This document shows positions 49,787-62,460 of a stretch of DNA of 64,000 nt, in pieces. Each line of letters starts with the position of its first letter. Position 1 is the stretch's first letter. The stretch is from Ricinus communis (lineage: Eukaryota > Streptophyta > Magnoliopsida > Malpighiales > Euphorbiaceae), in contig NC_063258.1 of the NCBI RefSeq assembly GCF_019578655.1, forward strand, positions 31,748,802 to 31,812,801, written 5' to 3'. The position numbers and the translations under genes were made by a program. The notes below the pieces were generated by a model. The model was not told the origin of the DNA. It saw only the letters and a program-made list of their open reading frames with translations, and did no database searches.

Positions 49787-52430
49787 CATTCTAAAATCTA
49801 CCCAAAGATTGATATCATGTGGAAAGTTGATTCATGTCCTCTTCCAATCTCCTTTCATTTTCAGTCTCCATTATTTGAACACCGACATCAAACTCGATCC
49901 ATATAACAATTTTTGTTTTCTATTTTTCTAAATTGTAAAAGGGTAACTGGAAAATTAAATTCTCCTTTTTAAGAATACAAGGAAATGATATGATCATTTG
50001 GTTAGCCAATAATAGAAGAATAGCTAGGTCAGTTCCTCTCAAGATTATTATTCTGGTTATAACTTACAGCCTTAATTTGAACCCATGAGTTTACCCTTTT
50101 CATCAAAGAGGAAAAAGAAAATCAAGCAAAAGAATCTGGCCAAACGGTAATGGATATTGAAGTGATGCTAATGAAAGTAAGTAAATTAGAAGTTTTTAAA
50201 GTTAAACTCTTAATATTGGTTTTATCAGGCAATTTGTAGCAAATGCCAGTTGGTGACATCCTTAGCGGCAGACAACCTCATTAATTGAAAGCCACGTGGC
50301 CAGTTTACTAACCGTGTGACGTGTCTTAAAAATGAAGGTGGTGGAGCGGAGCGGGGAGGTTTGAGTTGGTTGGGCGGTCTATTTGATCCAATCCAGCACC
50401 AGAATCCACGACGGGCCGTCAGAACTTATTTCGTCATATCTAACTCGAACCATCCGCCATTATTTGTGCCGCCGCCACTGATGCTCCTTCTTCTTCTTCT
50501 TTCTTTTTTTAAAGGAAAAAAAAAACTTTAATATAAATTAGACTTTTATTATATTCTATACATTCGATGGATAGATTGTGCGTATATATATTGATTATGA
50601 CAAAGTTGTAACACGTAATGACATTAAATAATATTAATACTATATTGATAGAATCCAATTCAAGTGGACTATAATTTTTATTTTCCAATAGTAAGTAAGA
50701 TCTTATGGAAATTTGTGGAACAGTCTATTAATTAATCACATGAAAGGGTCACCTTTAATTAATCAAATAAACTTCAAACTCTGCGTGTTAGTTGTTGAAA
50801 AGGGTACACTATCTTTTATGATATAAGATTGGCATTTAGTATTTTCCTTTCTCGTCAAAGTCATAATAATTCTAATCATTACGCACACACTCATTAGAAA
50901 AAGATAAATTATCAAAACATAAGTATATAGATTAATATAAATAAATAATGATCTTAAGACAAGAAGCTACTGGTCAAATAGACCCACCTAAATTCAATTG
51001 CATATCAAACTTTTCAATAGGATTTCCACTTATTGCTTATCCTGAGATCCATCTTTATTTTATTTTCAATTGTCAAACCTATCATAATTCAGAATTAGGA
51101 TCAAATCAAAGGTAACAGCAACCTCCCCACCGTCTCCTTAGACCTCTCATTCGTTCCAAAAATATATCTATCAAATGATAATTTGGAGCTACATCTTATT
51201 ATTCATTATTAAAAAAAACACTCTAATTTTACATGTATTTAATTTCCCATGCACTACTATGGGAAACAAGTATTTTATGTGGACAAAACTTTATTTTATT
51301 TTATCGAATATTATTTGCTCAAGTTAGCAGCTCCCTAACCAGCAGACAAGAATATAAATTACTGAACAACCAAATGGAGATCCTCCAAATCTTAAAACCA
51401 AAATGATAATATATCATTCAATAAATATAATTAAAAAAAAATCCACCCTTATATTGATATGGATAATTTAACAATAGCTTTTTTTTTCTTTTTTAATTCA
51501 TTAAGAATTTAATAGATCATAGAGATATGCATTCCTTTAACTCACATAGAGAAGTAAATGAAATTGAGCGGGGGGAAGAAGAGAAATGAAGAAAGACATA
51601 GAATGAACAGAACAAGTGGCCTGGATATCCGGAGTAATCTGGGGTTGCCCACCATGTGCCATCGACCAGCCTCAAAATGAAGTCGCCCCATATTTTCTTC
51701 TCTTATATATTATACAGCAATAGGCCTACATGAACATGACCGTGCAGCCTAACTACATGCCACGCTTCTCATTCTGCTTTCCTCATTTTCCATTTTTTGG
51801 ATTACTTGGCCCTATTTCCTCCAAATCTCATGTGCTTGCTTCTTCTTCTTTTTCTAAGAAATATATAACATATAATTTTATTGCTTTTATGTTATTAAAC
51901 AAAGCTTAATGCGAAGAAGTTTTATTTGTTTAGTTCTTCAGACCTTTATGTTACGTGATTTTGTTATTATTAATCAATACCGGAGGCGGCTTAGGTTACA
52001 GGGTTTCAATGTCCCGTCCTCTAATTAAAAAGGAATTAAAACATTCTACAGAACAAGTGTAGATTATGCTTAGATGAGATAATGAAGCAACTGAAATCTG
52101 TAATTAAATGAAGAGAAAACTTGTCTTATTGGAGAAAAAAAAAAAGAGATGAAAAAGGAATATATACGATGTAAAAAGTAACAGGCAAAAGTGGAGCAAA
52201 GCAAGTGAGAGAGCGTCGTGGCCATGCATGCTCCTGGAACACCTCATGAGGAGGGGAAGCCCATGTGACTTTCACCATCTTTGTCTTCATTCTTCTTCAT
52301 TCCATTATTTTCTCCCTTGATTTTCCTTTTCATATCATTAATAAACAATTGGTGATTTTCTCAAAAACCCATCAATGTCAATTTCGCTATTTTTTAAAAA
52401 TCAAATGGCATTTCCAAAATAACACATGCA

Positions 52431-52436
52431 TATAAA
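52431..52436 (+). promoter_or_regulatory. TATA box of the DUF642 gene
   Basis: TATAAA lies 110 bases before the ATG, followed by a CT-rich leader, a usual plant arrangement. Confidence 0.5.
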
Positions 52437-52545
52437 CCTAAGCTATCCCACTTCCTAAACTATGCATTATTTCACTCATTTTTTCTCTCTTCTTTCTCTT
52501 CTCTTTTTCTCTCTCGTACTTTTAATAGCTTGAGAAAAAATAAAA

Positions 52546-55178
52546 ATGAGAGGGGGTATCTTGCTGTCGGTACTACTGTTGGCCACCTGCCAATTCTCCT
52601 TATCCATCAGGGATGGTAAGCTCTCGAACTGTTAACATATTGTCTTGCAAAGTTCGATGTTTCTGTTAGCTAACAATTCAATTCATAGTTTAGTACTTTG
52701 CTCCTTATCTCGGATCAAGAACTTGTTGTTAGATGGAAGAGGCAACTGGTTAGTTAAATTCTGAAGGTGCAAAATTTTTAGGTTAAGTAACCTTAATAAC
52801 CAACTCATTGGCGTATGATTCTATCTTTGATGCACAGGTCTTTCTTGGTCAACTAGTTATGCTACTTCTTTTTTTTGCTTTATTTGTATATTCTTATCTT
52901 CTTCGCCTTAACCTCTTCTGTCAGTTAGGTGTGTAGTGTTATTACCTGGCAAATTTGATGGGATTTTTTCTTATCTTCCTGAGTGGTCTATTCATATGAG
53001 AAAGACATAAATTTACATTAAAGAAAAAGGAAGTAGAGGTAGATGGATATCGGTATATCATTATGTAGACTCTAATGTCATTTTTGTCTGATTTTATGTG
53101 AATTTACAATTACTTGTTTCTGGTGCCCAAAAATTCCAAATCCTCCCAAGTAAAATGGGTTTTTAGCCCATCTGCTGTACGTGTAAATTGGGTCCACTTC
53201 ATTGTTGGCTTTGCAGTTTCAGGTTCAGCCAGCAGCAGTGATTCACATGTCTTCTTGACATTAGAGAGAAATGATTTCATCAAAATTATTACTACCGTAG
53301 ACTATAAAAAGCACCATGTCAGACTCAGCATATGAAGGGAGCCATTTAGCTTACCCAAAGTTCTGTTATAAAATTGTCAGATAGATGAAGTCATTTTCCT
53401 TTTCTGCTTTGGTCTATTTGTTCTGTTTCTTTAAATATGCAAGGACACCTCTGTTTCTTGATCAAACATTTTTTTACTACTGCATTTTAATTATAAATCT
53501 AAATACATGTCGATTTGAAACTTGATTTTCTTAATGCAGGATTAGTGAAAAATGGCAACTTTGAGCTTGCTCCTAAGCCATCAGACATGAAAGGGACACA
53601 GGTGATTGGCAAGAACGCAATACCAGAATGGGAGATTTCTGGGTTTGTAGAGTATATAAAATCAGGTCAAAAACAAGGCGACATGTTGCTAGTAGTGCCC
53701 GAAGGAGCGTATGCTGTTAGGCTTGGAAATGAAGCATCAATTAAACAAAGAATGAGAGTTATTAAAGGAATGTACTATTCCATAACATTTAGTGCAGCTA
53801 GAACTTGTGCACAAGAAGAGAAATTGAATGTTTCTGTATCGCCGGATTGGGGTGTTTTGCCAATGCAAACTATGTATAGTAGTAATGGATGGGACTCCTA
53901 TGCTTGGGCCTTTCAAGCTGAGTTTCAATATGTGGACCTTGTCATTCACAATCCTGGAGTTGAAGAAGATCCTGCTTGTGGTCCTTTAATTGACTCTGTT
54001 GCCATCAGAGCTCTCTATCCTCCTAGGCCAACCAACAGTGAGTCTTTTTGCACCATGTTTATGCTTTCTAATTATTTTCTTAAAAAGTTTTTTGGCAAAT
54101 CAGAACTTTTTAAGGAGCCAGATTTTTTTTGTACACTATGAGACATTCAATGGATTACTGTTGATATTTGACTCCTGAGGCAGATGTTGGGCCATAGATA
54201 TTAAATTATCCACAGCCAAAAAACTGTTATATGTATTTATTAAATCTGGCATAAGAGAAGAATTCTCTAAATTTTCCTTCTATACGTAAATTTTAAAAGG
54301 TAAATCCCTTTTATCTCTGGCTTAGTGGCAGTTGAATTATCAAACCTAAATTGCCAATTTGGCTAGGCTTAGCAGTATTTGAATCATTTCCGTTCGATTT
54401 GGAATCCTAATTCAAGGCCAATTAAAAGAACAAAAGAGGCAAGAAAATAATTAGGTAGAGAGGTTTGGAACATGACATGAGTTATATCGATGGACGAGTC
54501 CAGATTTCATGTTGGGAGCAGTCACAATCGAGCTTGTAGTCTGCATGTTGAGCAAAAACCAGACCATTTTATTTAATGAGCCATGTGCACTGCCTGATAC
54601 TAGTTAGCAGCTGTATTTTCCTGTTATCATATCTAACAATTTCGTTTGCAGAGAACATACTGAAAAATGGAGGGTTCGAAGAAGGTCCATATGTATTTCC
54701 CAACACATCATGGGGTGTGCTGATCCCACCAAACATTGAAGATGATCACTCTCCCCTCCCTGGCTGGATGGTAGAATCTCTCAAAGCAGTTAAGTACATC
54801 GACGTTGACCATTTCTCGGTGCCTCAGGGGAGACGAGCGATAGAGCTAGTGGCAGGGAAAGAAAGCGCCATTGCGCAAGTAGCACGAACTGTCATTGGCA
54901 AAACGTATACCCTTTCGTTCGCAGTAGGGGATGCTAGCAACTCCTGCGAAGGGTCAATGGTGGTCGAAGCCTTCGCGGGGAAGGATACACTGAAAGTTCC
55001 TTACGAGTCCAAAGGCAAAGGTGGGTTCAAGCGTGCAGTGCTTAGATTTGTTGCTGTTGCTAACAGAACAAGAATTATGTTCTACAGCACATTTTACACT
55101 ATGAGGAGTGATGATTTCTCTTCTCTTTGTGGACCTGTGCTTGATGACGTGAAGCTGTTAAGTGTTCGCAAACCGTGA
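52546..55178 (+). CDS. Secreted DUF642 cell-wall protein
   Basis: Three exons, 52546-52615, 53540-54037 and 54652-55178, splice in phase into 364 residues, the normal family length. The start MRGGILLSVLLLATCQFSLS is a signal peptide with likely cleavage near residue 20. Two galactose-binding-like domains follow, at about residues 24-185 and 192-358. Their landmarks are LVKNGNFELAPKPSDMKGTQ, FSAARTCAQ and DPACGPLID in the first, and ILKNGGFEEGPY, PLPGWMVESLKAVKYID, VPQGRRAIELVAGKESAIAQ and SLCGPVLDDVKLL in the second. DUF642 proteins are plant-specific apoplastic proteins; some bind cellulose or pectin methylesterase and affect seed germination and wall remodelling. Which Arabidopsis paralogue is closest (At5g11420-like by eye) needs a tree. 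Intron 1 is 924 bases. Confidence 0.94.
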
Positions 55179-56039
55179 TGGATTTGAAAGCTAAGCTATG
55201 AGGTGAAATGCGAGGGCCAGAAAAAAAAAAAAAAAAAAAACAAGAATTAGGTGGTTTGGGTGTAAGAATTTTCTAGCTATGTACTAAGCTTTTATATTTT
55301 TGTTATATAAGAAAGAAAGCAAACAAATGAAAGGGGGGGTTTTAGCATAATCCAAAAATAAAATGGTATATATTTATATATAAATATAATTATTAATAAT
55401 AATGTCATGGGTAGCTTATTAGTATATTGTGATTTTATTACATATATGAAGTGGTAAATGTACTTTAAAAAAATAAATAAGAAAAAAAGGTTTTTCATAA
55501 TTTTGTTCATCCGTGGCTGTGAAAAGTTAGCCCACATTTTAGTTAAGCTTAAGTGGGTGTATATATATTATATATGTGTCCTGCTGCAAGGTGCAGAAGG
55601 CAATTTGATTGTAATTATGCTCCATTTTGATATTGTTAACAGGCATTTGCTTTTGGTATTGTTTCTTCGAAGTTTCCAATTCTATACTATTTTTCTTTCT
55701 CCGAAATCTGTGTATATTTTTTTAAAGAAAAATAAAAAAGAATAATCCGAAATAGGTTAATTATGTATAAGTATTTGCATTTTTTGTCCATCATTATCAT
55801 TTGAATATAAATACGTTGATCAGCTAATGTGAATTGAAAGTAAAAAGAAGAAAAGAAAGGCCAGAGTTGTCAACTTCAGCAACTGTTTTTAAGGATTACA
55901 AATATACTGTTAATATATATTTATATCTGTATTGAGTTACAAATAAGTGGCATAATTTATATCTGTATGTCAAAATATTTATTTTAATACAGATTAAAAT
56001 TTTAAAATTCTATGGTATCAAGTTTCATGGTTAGTTTGG
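55179..56039. other. DUF642 3' flank and intergenic DNA
   Basis: AT-rich, with an A run at about 55220-55240 and TA-rich stretches. No gene recognised. Confidence 0.6.
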
Positions 56040-57370
56040 GACAATTTAGGAGAACTCAAATCTACGTAACCCATCAAATGGGCCTATAAAAGCTTAAGAA
56101 TTTGAAACTCAAACCTGACAGGTCGCATGTTGCTAACTTTAATTCGACGTTGGCGCAGGTTCTAAGCACCTGAGGAGTTTGAAATACATCAAGATTTACA
56201 TTTCCGACAACACAAACCAAATCACCACCATCTGTTTCCATCAATCTCAACACAACAATCTTCCAGACTCCACCAATTCCATGTTCCATAACACAAACGA
56301 TTGATATTGAAATGAAATTACGGATTGCTTAGTTCTCTTTAAAAACCCTCTCTCAAAGGTTCTAGTCCATCCCTTTCTACGCAGAACGAACATTCAAATT
56401 TCCATTACCGAAACAAGACTCCGCTAAAAAATTAGTAAAGTTAATATCTTCATTTACAATATCTCTTTGCTTCTTTGTTGAATCTGTATATGCAATCCTC
56501 GATCTATTAAGTTAGTAAATGATATAGGATTTTGTGTTTTCTTTTCTGTTACATAGGCTTTACCTATTCAGTCAACTGTTGATTATTCAAGTCTCAAGCT
56601 TGTTATTGGCGGCGATATTGGTACATGTATATTTTAGGAGTTCTTGTTAAATTAATCTTTATTTAGGACTTTTATGTATGTTGGGAAGCCAAAAAAATTT
56701 AATCTTTCTTTTTTGTTTTTATTTTTGGTTTTTTTGTGTTTTGCCTAAGGATTTGGTATCTTTTTCGCTTTTCATTTGAGGTGATGATGATTGACATGGC
56801 TAACAATGTGTTTTCTTCTGAAGGGATCCTAGTTTGCATTTCGTCGAGTCTCCAGCCCTTGTACCTCTATAAGTGCAAATTGACCCGGCAGCACAACAAC
56901 AGTAAATATTTTGTGTTATACATTTGGCCTTTAAGTTGACCTAAATATTTCCACATGTATACAAGAATGCGCTTGTCCTTGAATTTGCACTTCAACAAAA
57001 GATTATTATAGCTTATTGGATAGATTAAATCAATGATGTGGTTACATGCATATGAGTGAGACATGTAGGAGTGGGAGTCGATAGTGATAAATATTTGGTG
57101 TTTATTATAGGTTTCCACAGAGGAATTTATTCATTTAAAGCACTATATTTCTATCTCTTCGTCTTACTCTATTTACAATTATTGTTTAGATTAGTTATAT
57201 GCCTTGCAACACTTTGTGCTGTTTATCTCAACAAGCATAAGGCTGAGCTTGCTCAAGCTACAAGTCAACCTCTTCCGGATGATGATGCTGGCACATTTGA
57301 GTAAAAAGTAGATGGAAGCTTTGAGAATGCTGGAAGAAGTTTTAGTTATATGGTTTCAATGAAGCGAGTG
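56040..57370 (+). pseudogene. Ran GTPase pseudogene with an internal deletion
   Basis: A direct tandem copy of the Ran locus that starts in its promoter. It retains pieces matching Ran exon 2 (56557-56626), exon 7 (about 56824-56900) and exon 8 (about 57232-57304). A deletion joins intron 2 (after CATTTGAGGT, about 56783) to intron 6, removing exons 3-6 and so most of the GTPase. The ATG and its donor (around 56430-56441) are mutated, the exon 2 donor reads ACATGTAT instead of ACAGGTAT, and the P-loop text is altered. The promoter copy keeps TGGGCC but lost the TATA box (about 56335-56345) and the telo-box. No functional product is expected. Confidence 0.92.
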
Positions 57371-58690
57371 AGCTATTTTTGAGTTCTATTCTTTATTCAT
57401 TTATATTATTTAGCAAAAAAAAAAAAAAAAAATTCTATCAAAATAACTAAATAATTGATTCATCTTCAAACATTCTCAAATTGCAGAAGCTAACCTCACC
57501 AACTACACCTGTAAAAGACTTATTAACACCAGGGTAATAAAATATAATATCGATCAAGCATAACTACCATTTTAATGATTAAGGAGTGACGACAATGATT
57601 GTAGACAAGTTAAGAAATAAGTGGGAAAATTCTTAGATGGTGACTTAGGGTTTCACATTGTTTGAGAACTAGGTAATTTGGAGAGGAATTTGTGTATTAT
57701 AAAGTCCAAACACACTAAAGGTTGGCATTATTGTCGAAAAGAAAAATCTTCAACCAAATAAAAAATAGAAGTTTAGGAGAGTGATAATACATAATGGGGA
57801 CTTGATCAATAAACACAAATAATTAAGGTCTTTGCCTAAAACATCACACTATCTAATTACAGAATCTTTCAATTTTATTAATTTTTATTGTAAATAAAAA
57901 AAGAAATTCAAATTTAAAACTTAGCTTATATTAAAGTTTATATCTGACATCACACTAAATTTATATGTATGTTTTTTACTTTTTTAATCATCAAATAACT
58001 CATCAGATATAATTATTATTGTTTTTAGTCTTAGAAAGAAATGGATAATAAACAGAAAAAAGAAATTAAACGAATCCCTTATAATTAGTATAAAAATTCA
58101 AAATGAACTAAGATTGATTTTTTTAAAGAACACATGCAAAAAATAATTTTCACTTTTCTTTTTCTGGTGTTTAATACATTTAAGAAAAAATATTAACGGA
58201 AAATATTTTCTTAATTAAATAAAGTAAATTTAGCTAACTTTTCTTAAGCAACCTCCAAGCGAATAACTTTCTATTTGAAAAAAAAGCTGCTTTTATAAAA
58301 TATTATACAAGCTTATAACAAAAGCAACATAAACTTATATTATTCTATTAGTATATTTACTATTAGCAATCATTTTCGATACTTTTAGTTAATACCAATT
58401 CTTGTAACCGGCACCAATCATTAATATGTCACCAAAAAATTTTAAAATAGTTTATTTATTTATTTCTTAATTTTGCACTATTTTAATATAATTTGAAACT
58501 ATAGAAATTTAAATATAAGATTTTAAATAGTTATAAAGTGACATTTTCCAAAAGACTCCAAATGTGTAAAATAATTTCCATATATAACCAAATGACAAAA
58601 ATGAAAACATTTATCTTGCGCAGACAAATGGAGCCTTAACAAAAGGTCATTTTGGTGAGAAAGAGATTGTCATGAAAAGCTTGGGTCCAT
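57371..58690. other. Intergenic DNA between the Ran pseudogene and Ran
   Basis: AT-rich, with an A run at about 57415-57431. No gene recognised. Confidence 0.6.
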
Positions 58691-58697
58691 TAAGGAG

Positions 58698-58729
58698 AAC
58701 CCTAACCTACTTAACCCTTCAAATGGGCC
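58698..58729 (+). promoter_or_regulatory. Telo-box and site II motif of the Ran promoter
   Basis: AACCCTAA (58698-58705) and TGGGCC (58724-58729) lie close together, about 420-450 bases before the ATG. This pairing is known from plant promoters active in dividing cells. The pseudogene copy upstream keeps only TGGGCC. Confidence 0.45.
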
Positions 58730-59050
58730 TACAAAAGCCTCACCCCATTCAACAAATCCAAAACATTAAGAACCGAAACTCAAATCTGACACGTTGCATC
58801 ATCAAGCGATTCACTTTGACTAACTTTAATCTGACGGTCGAAAGACTCGCGTCAGCTCTAAGCCACCTGAGAAGTTTGAAATACATTGAAATTTAAATCC
58901 GCTACAACACAACGCAAGATACAGACCAAATCCCCACCACTAACTTCCATCAATCTCCAATCAGCAATCTCCGAGATCCCCCAATTCCATGCTCCATAAC
59001 GCAGGAGATCGAAATTGAAATGAAATTAGGGTCTGCTTAAACCTCCTCTT

Positions 59051-59056
59051 TATAAA
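59051..59056 (+). promoter_or_regulatory. TATA box of Ran
   Basis: TATAAA in a CT-rich context 98 bases before the ATG. The aligned site in the pseudogene is TTTAAAAA. Confidence 0.6.
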
Positions 59057-59148
59057 CCCCCTCTCAAAGGTTCTAAGACCTGTCTCGCGTACGCATAAAA
59101 ACATTCAAATCTACGTTTCAAAAACAGAGCTCTGCAGAAAATATAAAA

Positions 59149-61055
59149 ATGGTGAGGTTTATAATCTTCATTTGCGGTCTCTCTTCGTTTCGTCGTTCTT
59201 TTTGTTGGATCTGTATTGCAGTCTTTATATTTCGTCGATCTATGTATGAGATATTGTTTGAATTGGATTTAGGGCTTCTGATCTTTATTTTACTGCTGGT
59301 AATAATGATTTGTGTTCTTTCTTTCTTTTTTGTCATATAGGCTTTACCCAATCAGCCGACTGTTGATTATCCAAGTTTCAAGCTTGTTATCGTTGGCGAT
59401 GGTGGTACAGGTATGTTTTGTGGGTTTTTGCTTAATTGGTCTTTGTTTCAGATTTTCATATAAGTTGGCCTCTGGGACGCGAAAAATTTGTGTATTCTGC
59501 GTTTGGCTTTTTGATCTTTGCCTTACGTTCCTGGCTTTCCTTTTATTTTTTCATGTTTTGCCTAGGGATTTGGTATCGTTTCTCATTTGAGGTATTATCT
59601 TTTTGGGGGTTTCAGTATGATTTGCACTGATGTGTTGGATGGTTTGTTTATTGTATGCAGGGAAAACTACCTTTGTGAAAAGGCATCTTACTGGAGAGTT
59701 TGAGAAGAAATATGAGCGTAAGAATTCACTTCTTGATTCCAGTTTAATCTGATAATTTTACTTGATGTGTATATATCGTGATCTTGTTTTTTGGTTGTAT
59801 CCCTGAATTGGTTTCTTTTTGTTTTACTTTACAGCAACCATTGGTGTTGAAGTTCATCCATTGGATTTCTTCACCAACTGTGGAAAAATCCGATTCTACT
59901 GCTGGGACACTGCTGGACAAGAGAAATTTGGTGGGCTTAGGGATGGATACTAGTAAGTAGATTAGTTCGTCATTTTTTTTTTGTTGGCCGTATCTGTCTT
60001 CAGTGTGGATTTCTACTGCATTTGTTATTTTCTCATAACTTGTACATGTAAAAGCTTGACTTCTGAATATTTGATTTTGGCTTTCATTCTGGATATAATG
60101 ATTCTTCTATGGCATTGTTATGTAGCTTGTCGAAGCCATTAAGAAGTTGTTTCTTTTATTTTGCAGCATTCACGGGCAATGTGCTATCATCATGTTTGAT
60201 GTTACTGCTCGGTTAACATATAAGAATGTACCTACATGGCATCGGGATCTTTGCAGGTACTTATTCTTCAAGTCATAAGTCTCTCTTTTGGCAAGCTGTT
60301 TTTAGTCTCATTGTTACCTTGCTGCTTATTTTTCAGGGTTTGCGAAAATATTCCTATTGTTCTTTGTGGGAACAAGGTTGATGTGAAAAACAGGCAGGTA
60401 AAGGCAAAACAGGTTACTTTCCACCGTAAAAAGAACTTGCAGTACTATGAGATTTCTGCAAAGAGCAATTACAATTTTGAGAAGCCTTTTCTGTATCTTG
60501 CAAGAAAACTTGCAGGGTAAGTAGTACTATTTGACTTCAGAACATATCTTTTATGTTATTTTCAAGAACGAATGTCATTGACATGGCTAATAATGTTTTT
60601 TCTCCTGCAGTGATCCTAGTTTGCATTTTGTTGAGTCTCCAGCCCTTGCACCTCCAGAAGTGCAAATTGACTTGGCAGCACAGCAACAGTAAGTGTTCTA
60701 TACTATACATTTAGACCTTTCGGTTAGCCTAAATTTTTCCACATCTATTCAACGATGTGCTTGCACTCGAATTTGTGTTTATGTGCACATGGGCGAGGGT
60801 TATAGGAGTGAGAATTAGTAGTGATAAATGTCTGATGTTTTTGATACTGTTCCTTCCGAGTAAATTATCCATTTTAATCACTTACCCGTTAAGACTTTCA
60901 TCTCTGTCTTAATCTGCTGGTTTATTATTTGTTTTAGATCAGCTGTACTCCTTTTAACTCTTTGATGTGTTGTTTACTTGAACAGGCATGAGGCAGAACT
61001 TGCTCAAGCTGCAAGTCAACCTCTTCCAGACGACGATGATGATACTTTTGAGTAA
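59149..61055 (+). CDS. RAN: GTP-binding nuclear protein Ran
   Basis: The small GTPase whose nuclear GTP-bound form drives importin and exportin transport and spindle and nuclear-envelope assembly. Eight coding exons: 59149-59151, 59341-59410, 59661-59717, 59835-59952, 60167-60256, 60337-60516, 60611-60688 and 60986-61055. They total 666 bases, or 221 residues, the plant Ran length. The first coding exon is only the ATG, directly followed by GTGAGG; exon 2 begins GCTTTACC after an AG. Motifs are P-loop GDGGTGKT (20-27), switch I ending KKYEPTIGVEV (T45), switch II DTAGQE (68-73), NKVD, the [13 protein letters not shown] region and the acidic tail DDDDDTFE. No lipid-modification cysteine is present at the C terminus, as expected for Ran. 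A promoter with telo-box, site II and TATA lies upstream. A broken tandem copy precedes it. Confidence 0.97.
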
Positions 61056-61830
61056 TAAGTAGACGGATTAATAAGTAGACGGAGGCTTTGGGTTTGCTGG
61101 AAGAAGTTTTAGTACGGTTTTTGAGGATGTGATTGAATGTCCTTGGACATGTACGAGTATGAACTGAATTGTTCTTGGGTTCTATTGTTTACCCATTTGT
61201 CTTTGAGTTTTATGTTTCATGTCTTTGCAGTGTTTATTCTTTCTTATCGCACCAACAGTTTTCGAATTTCTGGTCAAAAAATCTTTAGGATGTTATAGTG
61301 TTCTATATGCTTCTCTTCTCTCTTCTCTTCATTTAAAATGGTTTGTTTGAATGTGGTTGCATGTGGTGCTTCCGTCCTGTGAAATTATTATTAATTTCCG
61401 ATCAGCGGTGTGCATGTAAAACCCTGGTTTGTAATGTTTTGTCTGCTCCGACACAGCCGATTTTTGCTCCTTTTTAAAAAAAAAATTATTTACGGGCCAA
61501 GTATAAAGCATTATAACTTAATTGGCAGCTGTTATCATGGTCTAAGCGGTGAATTTTAGTTGGCGACTTTTATATTCCTTTTCCTAATGATTTGCCTCAA
61601 CTTCTAAATTAATACGCATGTAAAATTGTAAAATAAAAGAATTTGGTCAGTATTTGGAAAAAAATTGTAAAATAAAAGAATATGGTCTTGGTGTGTGGAA
61701 ATCGTTGGAGGTTGCGGCTGTGGCTTCTTCGCTCTTCTATACTTTCTATTAATGACAGCCAATGGCAGCCTGCAACCACTACCGCCATCATTGGCTTCTA
61801 TCCACCTACAGCCGGAGCACTGCCACCTTC
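61056..61830. other. Ran 3' flank and intergenic DNA
   Basis: Holds the Ran 3' untranslated region and about 500 bases with no recognised gene. Confidence 0.6.
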
Positions 61831-61928
61831 AACCTCCCCAGCACAAATGCTGATGTGTCATTACCTAGAGCAGTGCGGAAACCTCCCCAGCACAAATGCT
61901 GATGTGTCATTACCTAGAGCAGTGCGGA
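61831..61928 (+). repeat. 49-base tandem duplication at the gypsy LTR border
   Basis: Two identical units start AACCTCCCCAGCACAAATGC (61831 and 61880). Each ends with TGATGTGTCATTACC and further bases that look like the start of an LTR, so the duplication seems to span the insertion junction. Confidence 0.9.
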
Positions 61929-62411
61929 ATTTTCTAAAACACTTTTAAATAGTGTAGAATTCTCTACAACACTATAGAATAGTCTAGAACTCTCTAGAAG
62001 GGTCTAAATACTTTTAAAATATGCTAGAATGGTGTAGACACTTCTTGTGTATACTAGACTACTCTATAATATTCTAGACACACTATAATATTCTAGACAT
62101 GTATGGATATAGGTAGCATTTTAGAACATTCATTTAAGGAGGTGAGAATGGTAGCCATCCATGCTTATAAATACTCTTTCCATTCCTTATTTGTATAAGG
62201 TTGAGAACATAATAATATAAGCTTATATTTCTAAATTCTTGTGCTCTCTTTGTGCTTTTTTCTTAGGCATACTTGGGTTGGCGTAATTGTTGTCATCTTG
62301 CCAAGTTTGGCATTCATGGGAAGGCTTATTAGCAATCTTGACACCGGGTGAATCAAGTGAGCTAGGCCGCACGTGGGCTAAGTTTGCGGACAAAATAGAA
62401 TTCACATGACA
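61900..62411 (+). repeat. Probable 5' LTR of a Ty3/gypsy element
   Basis: A stretch of about 510 bases runs from TGATGTGTCA to CACATGACA, immediately before a primer-binding site. It has many TCTAGA/CTAGAA words, and TATAAATA at about 62166-62173 may be its promoter. The start could instead be 61851, in the first copy of the tandem duplication. The 3' LTR is outside the window, so the borders are inferred. Confidence 0.6.
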
Positions 62412-62413
62412 GT

Positions 62414-62425
62414 TGGTATCAGAGC
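62414..62425 (+). other. Primer-binding site of the gypsy element
   Basis: TGGTATCAGAGC, complementary to initiator Met tRNA, two bases after the LTR end. Confidence 0.85.
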
Positions 62426-62460
62426 GCGGTTGAGTCCTTTGGGAAATCTTACACGAGATT

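Larger units (their letters stand above)
47060..52430. other. QCR7 3' flank and AT-rich intergenic DNA
   Basis: About 5.4 kb with no recognisable gene. It contains a 105-base tandem duplication (48343-48560), an AAT microsatellite (48743-48783) and an inverted-repeat element (49534-49786). GCCACGTGGC near 50291-50300 is an isolated palindromic G-box. The many short frames show no family similarity. Confidence 0.6.
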
